A stretch of DNA of 16,175 bases, from NCBI GenBank assembly GCA_964528085.1, contig CAZGRE010000032.1, positions 1 to 16,175 of the forward strand, in the 5' to 3' direction. The notes beneath the pieces are model-generated. The model searched no databases. It worked only from the letters and a program-made list of their open reading frames with translations, and was not told where the DNA came from. Of this stretch, positions 1 to 5,793 are shown in pieces (positions within the stretch are counted from its first letter, which is position 1; each line of letters starts with the position of its first letter). This DNA comes from B2-G16 sp964528085. GTDB taxonomy: Bacteria > Bipolaricaulota > Bipolaricaulia > UBA7950 > UBA9294. The position numbers were made by a program, and so were the translations under genes.

Positions 1-155
1 ACCTTGGCGTAGCGGGCATCGACGGAGAGCCGGACATCCATCACGGTGGGGAACGCCTTCCGCACGGTGGGATCCCGGCTCTCAAACTCGATGATCGCTG
101 CCAGCTCCCGCTGGATATCCTCGCGGAGCCGCGCCCGGTACCGCATCCCGCTCAT
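1..155 (-). CDS. rbfA: Ribosome-binding factor A, N-terminal 51 residues (cut by window edge)
   Basis: RbfA binds the 30S subunit during late 16S rRNA maturation. Read on the minus strand, the first 51 codons give a helix rich in Arg and Glu (MRYRARLREDIQRELAAII), then a run through DPTV and a strand ending VDARYAKV. This matches the start of the family's KH-like fold, where 'S.DLRYAKVYVS' is characteristic. The gene runs off the left edge. The ATG at 153-155 overlaps the stop of the upstream gene as ATGA and has GGGAG about seven bases before it. A second ATG three codons in is possible. It is the last visible gene of an infB-ylxP-rbfA operon, the classical bacterial order, which supports the call despite the short piece. 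Confidence 0.85.
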   Translation of the reverse strand, partial: MSGMRYRARLREDIQRELAAIIEFESRDPTVRKAFPTVMDVRLSVDARYAK

Positions 156-436
156 ATGATCTCCCTCTCTGCCTCTGCAAGGCGGTAACCCTTCCCGCGC
201 TCGAACCGCCGCTCGAGCCGGGTGAGGACCGAGTCGGTGTAGCGGGGATCCTCCGAGAGATGAGCGACCCGGATCTTCAGCGAACGGAGGGCATCATCCC
301 CCTTCACTTCGCATACAGCGAACGCCGTCCCGAGGCGATCTATCTCAGCGAGGATCCGCTTGACGATGGAGCGGCGCTCCTTGATCGAATCGACCCCATA
401 GAGATGAAAGTCGAGGGTGAGAAGACCGATCTTCAT
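152..436 (-). CDS. ylxP: DUF503 / YlxP family protein
   Basis: A 94-residue protein of the DUF503 (YlxP) family, the small conserved protein usually encoded between infB and rbfA. Its biochemical role is not established; the family is thought to act in ribosome assembly or translation. The sequence shows the family pattern: an N-terminal beta strand (MKIGLLTLDFHLYG), a helix with SIKERRSIVKRILAEI, a FAVCEVKGDD strand and turn, and a C-terminal strand. The ATG lies three bases after the infB stop with only AGG just before it, so translation probably depends on ribosomes arriving from infB. Its stop overlaps the rbfA start in ATGA. Family and context agree; function remains open. Confidence 0.88.
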   Translation of the reverse strand: MKIGLLTLDFHLYGVDSIKERRSIVKRILAEIDRLGTAFAVCEVKGDDALRSLKIRVAHLSEDPRYTDSVLTRLERRFERGKGYRLAEAEREII

Positions 437-439
437 CCT

Positions 440-2182
440 CTACTGGCGCGCTTCTTCCTTGAGCTCGAAGATTGAGAGGCGATCTCCGACCTTGACGTCG
501 TCGAAACCCTTTATCCTTATCCCGCATTCGCGGCCGGCCGGGACCTCGCGCACGTCGTCCTCGAACCGCCGCAACGAGGCGATCTCCCCGACGAAGACCG
601 TCTCACCGTCACGTAGGACGCGGACGCCACTACCGCGGACCGCCTTCCCATCAGCGATGTAACAACCGGCGACGACGCCGGCCGGGACCTTGAACGTATC
701 CTTCACCTCAGCGACGCCGATCTCGACCTCGGAGTATTCCGGAGCGAGCCTCCCCTTGAGAACCCTCTCCATCTCGTCGACGAGATCGTAGATGATATCG
801 TAGGTAAGGATCGAAACCCCCTCCCGATCGGCGAGCTTCCGCGCCTTCCCATCCGCCTTCACCCCGAACCCGACGACCGGACATTCAGCGGAGACGGATG
901 CAGCGAGCAGAACGTCACTCTCCGATATCACGCCGACCCCGGCGTGGAGGATCTCCACCTCCACCCCTTCGACATCGATCGAGGAGATCTCGCGCCGGGC
1001 CGCCTCCAGCGCCCCGCTCGTCGCCGCCTTCAGGATCAGGCGGACCTTCTCCGCCTCCTCCCGCGTCTCGAACAGCTCCTCGAAGCTCGTCGGCCGGCGG
1101 ACCCTCCGCTTCGGCTTCGCCTCCTTCCTCTCGTGCTCCTCAGTGAGCCGGCGCGCCTCGGCCTGATCCCGGACGACGGTGATCTCCGTCCCTACCGGAG
1201 GGACCCGGTTAAACCCGAGGACCCCGACCGCATCGCCCGGGCGCGCCTCCTTCACCCTCTTTCCCCGATCGTCGATCAGGGCGCGGACGCGGCCGTACGC
1301 CGAACCGGCGACGACCCAGTCCTTCTCGCGGAGCGTCCCCTCCTTCACCACCGCTGATGCCACCGGACCCTGCCCAGAGGAGAGGTGGCTTTCGATGATG
1401 ACGGCGCTCAACGGACCGGCTGGATCGGCGCGGAGGTCCTCCATCTCCGCTACGAGGAGGATCATCTCGAGGAGCTCATCGATGTTCTCCCCTTTAAGGG
1501 CCGACACCTCGACGGTGATCGTGTCCCCCCCCCATGTCTCGGGGGTCAACCCCTGGCGGGCGAGATCGTTCATCACCTTGTCGACGTCAGCGTTCGGCTT
1601 GTCTATCTTGTTGATCGCCACGATCATCGGGACCCCCGCCGCCCTGATGTGGTCGATCGCCTCCACCGTCTGGGCCATCACCCCATCATCGGCGGCCACG
1701 ACGAGGACGGCGATATCGGTCGCCTGAGCCCCGCGGGCGCGCATCCCGGTGAACGCCTTGTGCCCAGGCGTATCGATGAACGTTATCCTCCGGCCGTTAA
1801 GATCCGCTTGATAGGCGGCGATCCCCTGGGTGATCCCACCGGCCTCCTTCTCAGCGAGGTGGGAATCCCTGATCGCATCTAGAAGCGTCGTCTTCCCGTG
1901 ATCGATATGCCCGAGGACCGAGACGATCGGAGGACGAGGGACACCCTTCTTCTCCTTCTTCGGGGGAGCGGGCTCCTTCTTCTTCTCCGGCTCCGCAGCT
2001 TCCTCCTCCTTTTTGGGGGCAGTCTCCTCTTGGTACAGGTTGACGATCAGGGCATACTCTTCCTCATCGACCGAGTTCGCCGCCTTCAGACCGGGCATCC
2101 CCATCTCAGCGAGCTTGGCGATCAGCTCCTTGCTCGTGATGCCGAGTTCTCTGGCTATTTCATAAATTCTCTTTTTCCCCAA
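440..2182 (-). CDS. infB: Translation initiation factor IF-2
   Basis: IF-2 is the GTPase that brings fMet-tRNA to the 30S P site and promotes 50S joining. All G motifs are visible: G1 GHIDHGKTT at residues 91-99 (Ile where Val is usual), G2 GGITQ 115-119, G3 DTPGH 137-141, G4 NKID 191-194 and G5 SAL 227-229. The N-terminus carries one IF2_N-type helical unit (about residues 3-50), then a short Lys/Glu/Pro linker (52-80). The protein is therefore a compact 580-residue form without the long extension of E. coli IF-2. The C-terminal half has the domain II barrel, a domain III region and the C-terminal tRNA-binding barrel ending VKVGDRLSIFEL. The start is TTG at 2180-2182, chosen because it opens the conserved IF2_N sequence and has AAAGGGGAG just upstream. 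It is the first gene of infB-ylxP-rbfA. rimP and nusA, often upstream, are not here. Confidence 0.97.
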   Translation of the reverse strand: MGKKRIYEIARELGITSKELIAKLAEMGMPGLKAANSVDEEEYALIVNLYQEETAPKKEEEAAEPEKKKEPAPPKKEKKGVPRPPIVSVLGHIDHGKTTLLDAIRDSHLAEKEAGGITQGIAAYQADLNGRRITFIDTPGHKAFTGMRARGAQATDIAVLVVAADDGVMAQTVEAIDHIRAAGVPMIVAINKIDKPNADVDKVMNDLARQGLTPETWGGDTITVEVSALKGENIDELLEMILLVAEMEDLRADPAGPLSAVIIESHLSSGQGPVASAVVKEGTLREKDWVVAGSAYGRVRALIDDRGKRVKEARPGDAVGVLGFNRVPPVGTEITVVRDQAEARRLTEEHERKEAKPKRRVRRPTSFEELFETREEAEKVRLILKAATSGALEAARREISSIDVEGVEVEILHAGVGVISESDVLLAASVSAECPVVGFGVKADGKARKLADREGVSILTYDIIYDLVDEMERVLKGRLAPEYSEVEIGVAEVKDTFKVPAGVVAGCYIADGKAVRGSGVRVLRDGETVFVGEIASLRRFEDDVREVPAGRECGIRIKGFDDVKVGDRLSIFELKEEARQ

Positions 2183-2227
2183 TTGCCGCTCCCCTTTGAT
2201 TTAGAAACGTACGTAAATGCGGTTCTG

Positions 2228-2256
2228 ACTATACGAAATCGATACTGTTCCGTCAA
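2228..2256 (-). promoter_or_regulatory. Promoter of the infB operon
   Basis: On the minus strand there is TTGACG (2251-2256), a 17-base spacer and TATAGT (2228-2233). Each box matches the sigma70 consensus at five of six positions. Predicted transcription start is near 2221, giving a leader of about 39 bases with an SD before the TTG start of infB. The rest of 2183-2311 shows no gene and no clear terminator hairpin after the uracil-DNA glycosylase gene. Confidence 0.75.
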
Positions 2257-2311
2257 ACCCCAGTCGGTTCGAAGCTTGCATGTAAGTGAGGGGAAAATGG
2301 AGTATCGACGA

Positions 2312-2917
2312 TCATCCGCCGATAGGCGCATTCCCGGTGTCGAGCCACTCCCTGACCTTCTTGATGTCGAGCCAGGTCAGGTACTTCGGGCTCCCCTTCG
2401 CCCGCGAGGGGTAGCGGAGGAGATAGCTCGGGTGGAACATCGGGAGGAGGAGTATACCTCCTCTCCAGGAAAAGAACGTCCCCCGCGACTTCGTTATCCC
2501 TGGGGCCGAAGGGAGGAGCCACTGCGTCGCCGTGTTCCCCAATGTGACGATCAACCCCGGCTTGATCAGGGCGATCTGAGCCTCGAGATACGGGAAGCAG
2601 GCCTCCATCTCCGAACGGGCCGGAACCCGGTTCCCAGGAGGACGGCATTTCACGACGTTTGTGATGTAGACCTGATCGCGGCTGATATCGACCGATGCGA
2701 GGACCTCATCCAGCTTCTGCCCGGCCGGACCGACGAACGGCCTCCCGGTCGAGTCCTCCACCTCGCCCGGCCCTTCGCCGACGAACATCAACGGAGCCGC
2801 TGGATCGCCCTCTCCGAAGACGACGTTCGTCCTTGTCTTGCTGAGCGGACACCCTGTGCATGCAAGGACCCGGGCCCTTAGGGTATCGAGTGTAAGCACA
2901 GACGAGGTGGGCTCCAT
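2312..2917 (-). CDS. Family-4 uracil-DNA glycosylase (4Fe-4S)
   Basis: This enzyme removes uracil, from cytosine deamination or misincorporation, and starts base-excision repair. The 201-residue length is typical of family 4. Four cysteines at 20, 23, 91 and 107 (CTGC, then VKCRPP and EACFPY) match the ligands of the family's [4Fe-4S] cluster. Active-site motif A reads GEGPGEVED (47-55) and motif B HPSYLLR (162-168), both diagnostic. TNVVKCRPPGNR and the GRPFVGPAG loop (58-66) also fit. The ATG at 2915-2917 has GGGAGG seven bases upstream. No promoter is evident in the 50 bases between it and tRNA-Gly, so it may be transcribed together with that tRNA. It could equally be described as a type-A UDG of the thermophile kind (UDGa); I leave the symbol blank because naming varies. 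Confidence 0.94.
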   Translation of the reverse strand: MEPTSSVLTLDTLRARVLACTGCPLSKTRTNVVFGEGDPAAPLMFVGEGPGEVEDSTGRPFVGPAGQKLDEVLASVDISRDQVYITNVVKCRPPGNRVPARSEMEACFPYLEAQIALIKPGLIVTLGNTATQWLLPSAPGITKSRGTFFSWRGGILLLPMFHPSYLLRYPSRAKGSPKYLTWLDIKKVREWLDTGNAPIGG

Positions 2918-2967
2918 TGATGCCTCCCGGTCGGATCGAGAAGGGCCGGCAAAGCGACGCGCTCAGA

Positions 2968-3038
2968 GCGGGCAACGGGACTCGAACCCGCGACCCTCAG
3001 CTTGGGAAGCTGATGCTCTACCACTGAGCTATGCCCGC
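2968..3038 (-). tRNA. tRNA-Gly, anticodon CCC
   Basis: On the minus strand this folds as a complete cloverleaf. The acceptor is GCGGGCA with TGCCCGC, the D stem GCTC with GAGC, and the anticodon stem TCAGC with GCTGA around loop TTCCCAA (anticodon CCC at 3004-3006). The T arm contains TTCGAGT. Length is 71 bases, with no encoded CCA and no separate discriminator base visible beyond the acceptor pairing as drawn here. It reads glycine codon GGG. Confidence 0.95.
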
Positions 3039-3048
3039 ACACCTACCG

Positions 3049-3078
3049 ATTATAGCAGAGGGCAAGGAGAGAGGACAA
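3049..3078 (-). promoter_or_regulatory. Promoter of tRNA-Gly (and perhaps the uracil-DNA glycosylase)
   Basis: On the minus strand: TTGTCC (3073-3078), an 18-base spacer and a perfect TATAAT (3049-3054). Predicted start is about 3042, four bases before the mature tRNA 5' end. The -35 box touches the pgk stop codon region, so the promoter is fitted into the very end of pgk. Confidence 0.72.
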
Positions 3079-3079
3079 G

Positions 3080-4273
3080 CTATTCACGGAGCGCCTCCAG
3101 CGCAGCGAGGGTCTTCCCCCGGAGGAAGGCGAGCGCCGCTCCACCACCGGTCGAGATGTAGGAGACACGATCGGCAAGGCCGAACCGCTCGATCGCCTCA
3201 CCGGTCTCCCCACCGCCGATGACGCTGAACGCCTCCGAATCGGCGACCGCCTCGGCTACCATCCTCGTCCCGTTCGCAAACGGCTCGATCTCGAACGCAC
3301 CCATCGGACCGGCCCAGATGATCGTCTTCGCCTCGCCGATCTCGGCCTGAAACCGCTTGATCGTCTCCGGCCCGATATCGAGGCCGATCCAACCGTCCGG
3401 GATCGCACGCGCATCGACGATCCGCGTCTCAGCGGACGGGGAGACCTCCTCGGCGACGACCGCGTCGAGGGGGAGCTCGATCTTCACCCCCCTCTCCTCG
3501 GCAAGGGCGAGGAGGGAGGGGATCTCGTCGAGGAGCCCCTCGTCGACCTCCGAATCCCCGACTTCCGCCCCAGCCGCCTTGAGGAAGGTGAACGCCACCC
3601 CTCCGCCGATCAGAACGCCGTCGACGTGGAAGATCAAATCGTGGAGGACCCCAAGCTTGCTCCTCGCCTTCTTACCGCCGACTATCGCGATGTAGGGACG
3701 TTCCGGTGTTCCCGTCAACTTGGAGAGCGCCTCGATCTCCCGCTGCATCAGGAGCCCGGCGTACGCGGGGAGGTAGTCGGCGACCCCCAGCGTGGACGCA
3801 TGCGCACGGTGGACGCTGGCGAAGGCATCGTTGACGAAGAGGTCGGCCAATCCCGCCAACTGACGGGCGAACCCTGCCTCGTTCGCCGTCTCCTCGCGAT
3901 GGAACCGGACGTTTTCAAGGAGGAAGACATCCCCTTCCTTCCCTTCGGCGATCGCCGAAGCGACCTCCGGGCCGACGCAGTCGTCGAGCTTCCGTACAGG
4001 TAACGCGAGGAGCCCTTCCAGCCGTTCTGCAATCGGGTCGAGCCGGAGGGAGGGGACGGGCTTCCCTCCCGGCCGATCGAGGTGCGTCACGAGGACGAGC
4101 TTCGCCCCGCGCGAGAGGAGATCCCTGAGCGTCGGAAGCGACGCCTTGATCCGCCCATCGTTGGTGATTCGCCCCTCCTCCAACGGGACGTTGTAGTCGA
4201 CCCGCACGAGGACCGTCTTCCCCGCCACGTCGGCATCCTGCATCCTTCGAATCGGAAAGGTTTCTCCCCCCAT
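3080..4273 (-). CDS. pgk: Phosphoglycerate kinase
   Basis: Converts 1,3-bisphosphoglycerate and ADP to 3-phosphoglycerate and ATP in glycolysis, reversibly. Length 397 is normal. Family landmarks in order: VLVRVDYNVP (21-30), VTHLDRPGG (62-70; the family usually has Gly where Asp66 sits), LLENVRFHREE (118-128), NDAFASVHRAHAST (148-161), VGGKKARSKLG (198-208), GGGVAFTFLKA (223-233), WAGPMGAFE, and the C-terminal STGGGA loop. The nucleotide-binding GGGD is GGGE here, and the Glu usual in 'LEFLEGK' near the end is replaced (ALAFLRGK). Neither change should abolish activity, but this is a slightly divergent member. The ATG at 4271-4273 has AAGGAGG seven bases upstream; an internal ATG ten codons later has no usable SD. 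Transcribed from the divergent promoter region at 4305-4353. Confidence 0.97.
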   Translation of the reverse strand: MGGETFPIRRMQDADVAGKTVLVRVDYNVPLEEGRITNDGRIKASLPTLRDLLSRGAKLVLVTHLDRPGGKPVPSLRLDPIAERLEGLLALPVRKLDDCVGPEVASAIAEGKEGDVFLLENVRFHREETANEAGFARQLAGLADLFVNDAFASVHRAHASTLGVADYLPAYAGLLMQREIEALSKLTGTPERPYIAIVGGKKARSKLGVLHDLIFHVDGVLIGGGVAFTFLKAAGAEVGDSEVDEGLLDEIPSLLALAEERGVKIELPLDAVVAEEVSPSAETRIVDARAIPDGWIGLDIGPETIKRFQAEIGEAKTIIWAGPMGAFEIEPFANGTRMVAEAVADSEAFSVIGGGETGEAIERFGLADRVSYISTGGGAALAFLRGKTLAALEALRE

Positions 4274-4304
4274 TGCGCCTCCTTCTCCCTGGACCGTAAC
4301 CCCA

Positions 4305-4333
4305 TTGAATGCCCTTCGGAAGGGGATTATAAT
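4305..4333 (+). promoter_or_regulatory. Promoter of the LolA-like gene, predicting a leaderless mRNA
   Basis: On the plus strand: TTGAAT (4305-4310), a 17-base spacer and a perfect TATAAT (4328-4333). The ATG begins at 4342, only eight bases after the -10, so the expected transcription start is at or within about two bases of the start codon. The nearby AGGGG (4321-4325) lies upstream of the -10, so it would not be in the mRNA. Confidence 0.7.
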
Positions 4334-4353
4334 CCTCTGCGATGAACAGTCAA
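4326..4353 (-). promoter_or_regulatory. Promoter of pgk (shares its -10 with the opposite gene)
   Basis: On the minus strand: TTGACT (4348-4353, five of six consensus bases), a 16-base spacer and a perfect TATAAT (4326-4331). Predicted start is about 4319, leaving a 46-base leader with a strong SD. The -35 lies inside codons 3-4 of the divergent gene at 4342. The -10 sits in the palindrome GATTATAATC, which also supplies TATAAT on the plus strand. Confidence 0.72.
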
Positions 4354-5178
4354 AGCCTCATACTCCTGGCGATAGGGTTGTTCGTAGGGTTGATCGTGAC
4401 AGCGGCAGCTATCGATCAGTATCTGTTCAACGAACACCCCCCGTCCGAGGTGAGCGGGCTCCTCTGGCGGGCGAAGACCGCGTTCGCCCACATCAAGGAT
4501 CTGGAGGCCGTCCTCGAGGTCTCTGAGAGCAGGGGAGAGACAGAGCCGATCCGGATGCTCGTTCGTCTCGTCAACTCCCCCCCCCAGGCCCTCTCCATCC
4601 GCTACCTCGACCCCCCCAGTCTCCAGGACGAGCTGTTCACGGTGGACAACGACCTTCTCTCCCATTACATACCGGAGGAGGATCTGATCGTCGTCAAGCG
4701 CTGGGTAGGGATCCCGCTCGCCGCCATCGGCCTCTCTATCCTGGATCCGGCGCAGCTTGAGAAGGAATGGAAGACGGGGAAGGTGACGGTCCGCATACTG
4801 CAAAGCGTCCCCTCCTTCTCGACCACCCTCAGCTCAACCCCCCTATGCCTGTCGGAGACATTGAGCGGCGAGCCACTGACAATCCCGTATTCGTTCTGTC
4901 TCGACACCTCCGGCCCGGCGTGGATGAGCTTCGCCGAGCTGAGCGGGACGAGCCCGATTCGGACCGAGTACATACTCGAGGTGAGGGATGCCAAGACCGG
5001 GGAGCTCACCCGGATGATCTGGATCGACCGCGACACGTACTTCGTCAAGAAGGTCGTCTTCTTCTCCGGGGATATGCGGACGAAGACGATCACCGTTCAA
5101 CGGATCGAAGTCGACCAGGGACTGACGGCAGAGGAGGTCCTCCGCCTCCCGACCGGGGCTCTCATCATCCGCGGATGA
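4342..5178 (+). CDS. Membrane-anchored LolA-like / outer-membrane-lipoprotein-sorting-like protein
   Basis: A 278-residue exported or membrane-anchored protein. Residues 6-24 form one hydrophobic segment (LILLAIGLFVGLIVTAAAI) without a lipobox cysteine or clear signal-peptidase site, so an N-terminal anchor is more likely than release. The rest is rich in beta strand, with LEAVLEVSESRGE, IRMLVRLVNSPPQALSIRYLDP, LIVVKRWVG, YILEVRDAKTGELTRMIWIDRDTYFVKKVVFF and TKTITVQRIEVDQGL. This succession of antiparallel strands, with 'dp.tG...r..iD..t..vkk...f' late on, resembles the LolA / YdcC-like fold that binds lipid or lipoprotein in a half barrel. That is recognition by pattern, not motif proof; the substrate is unknown. 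It ends three bases from the convergent DUF151 gene. Two C tracts (C9 at 4577-4585, C7 at 4611-4617) lie in the reading frame. Confidence 0.55.
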   Translation: MNSQSLILLAIGLFVGLIVTAAAIDQYLFNEHPPSEVSGLLWRAKTAFAHIKDLEAVLEVSESRGETEPIRMLVRLVNSPPQALSIRYLDPPSLQDELFTVDNDLLSHYIPEEDLIVVKRWVGIPLAAIGLSILDPAQLEKEWKTGKVTVRILQSVPSFSTTLSSTPLCLSETLSGEPLTIPYSFCLDTSGPAWMSFAELSGTSPIRTEYILEVRDAKTGELTRMIWIDRDTYFVKKVVFFSGDMRTKTITVQRIEVDQGLTAEEVLRLPTGALIIRG

Positions 5179-5181
5179 AGC

Positions 5182-5679
5182 TCAGTCGCTACCTTCCTCG
5201 GATTTGCTCCGGCGTCTGAACTCGTTCAGATCGAGCTCGTATTCGATGAATTCCTGGAACTCGTCCTCCTCGGCGAACGGGGACTCGATCCCCGCCACCT
5301 CGAAGACCTCATCGGCGATGTAGATCGGGCAGCCGACCCGGAGCGAAAGGGCGAGCGAGTCCGACGGTCGGGCATCGAACTCGAGGAGCTTGCCATGAGA
5401 ATCGGTGAGGAAGATCGAGGCGAAGTACGTATTGTCCCGTACCTCCTTGATCACGACCTTCTCCACGTGAGCGTTCAGGTCCTCGAGCATCTCCTTCATC
5501 AACGCATGCGTCAATGGGCGCGGAAAATCCTCGCTCTGAAGCCCGAACGCGATCGAGATCGCCTCTGCATCGCCGATCCAGATAGGGAGTGCTCGCTTGG
5601 AGTGGCGGTCCTTTAGAAGGACCACCGGCGAATTGCTCGAAGGATCGACCAAGAGCGCTTTTATAATAACCTCTCGCAT
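5182..5679 (-). CDS. Bifunctional nuclease family protein (DUF151 / BFN)
   Basis: A 165-residue protein whose first about 135 residues are a full DUF151/BFN domain: LPIWIGDAEAISIAFGL (31-47), RPLTHALMKEML (54-65), a central strand pair, then FDARPSDSLALSLRVGCPIYI (101-121). A plant family member has both DNase and RNase activity; the bacterial role is little defined. The C-terminal about 30 residues are acidic, ending with RRRSKSEEGSD. The frame stays open upstream to 5748, but the ATG at 5677-5679 is chosen: the domain starts there (MREVIIKALLVDP) and GAGGAGG precedes it, while the longer version would cover its own promoter. It is divergent from glmS and convergent with the LolA-like gene. 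Confidence 0.9.
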   Translation of the reverse strand: MREVIIKALLVDPSSNSPVVLLKDRHSKRALPIWIGDAEAISIAFGLQSEDFPRPLTHALMKEMLEDLNAHVEKVVIKEVRDNTYFASIFLTDSHGKLLEFDARPSDSLALSLRVGCPIYIADEVFEVAGIESPFAEEDEFQEFIEYELDLNEFRRRSKSEEGSD

Positions 5680-5701
5680 CGCAATCCTCCTCGTTGAGCG
5701 G

Positions 5702-5730
5702 ATTATAGCAATCCGCCGCCCAGCAGACAA
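5702..5730 (-). promoter_or_regulatory. Promoter of the DUF151 gene
   Basis: On the minus strand: TTGTCT (5725-5730), a 17-base spacer and a perfect TATAAT (5702-5707). Predicted start is about 5695, giving a 16-base leader with a strong SD. The context GCTATAATC is the same as at the tRNA-Gly promoter. Confidence 0.75.
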
Positions 5731-5741
5731 TCCCCGTTCGA

Positions 5742-5770
5742 TTGGCATTCATCCTCCCGATCTGTACACT
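5742..5770 (+). promoter_or_regulatory. Promoter of glmS
   Basis: On the plus strand: TTGGCA (5742-5747, five of six), a 17-base spacer and TACACT (5765-5770, four of six). Predicted start is near 5777, with a short leader of about 17 bases carrying GGGGTGA before the ATG at 5794. This leaves no room for a glmS ribozyme. It stands back to back with the DUF151 promoter, the two -35 boxes 11 bases apart. Confidence 0.65.
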
Positions 5771-5793
5771 CCTCGCCACGTGGGGTGATACGG

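Noticed and set aside
898..1882. Several plus-strand open frames opposite infB
   Set aside because: They are rich in Pro, Arg, Ser and Leu, lack family motifs, and lie antisense to an unambiguous IF-2 gene.
5700..5793. glmS ribozyme or riboswitch ahead of glmS
   Set aside because: The leader predicted from the promoter is only about 17 bases, and the region is filled with two back-to-back promoters.
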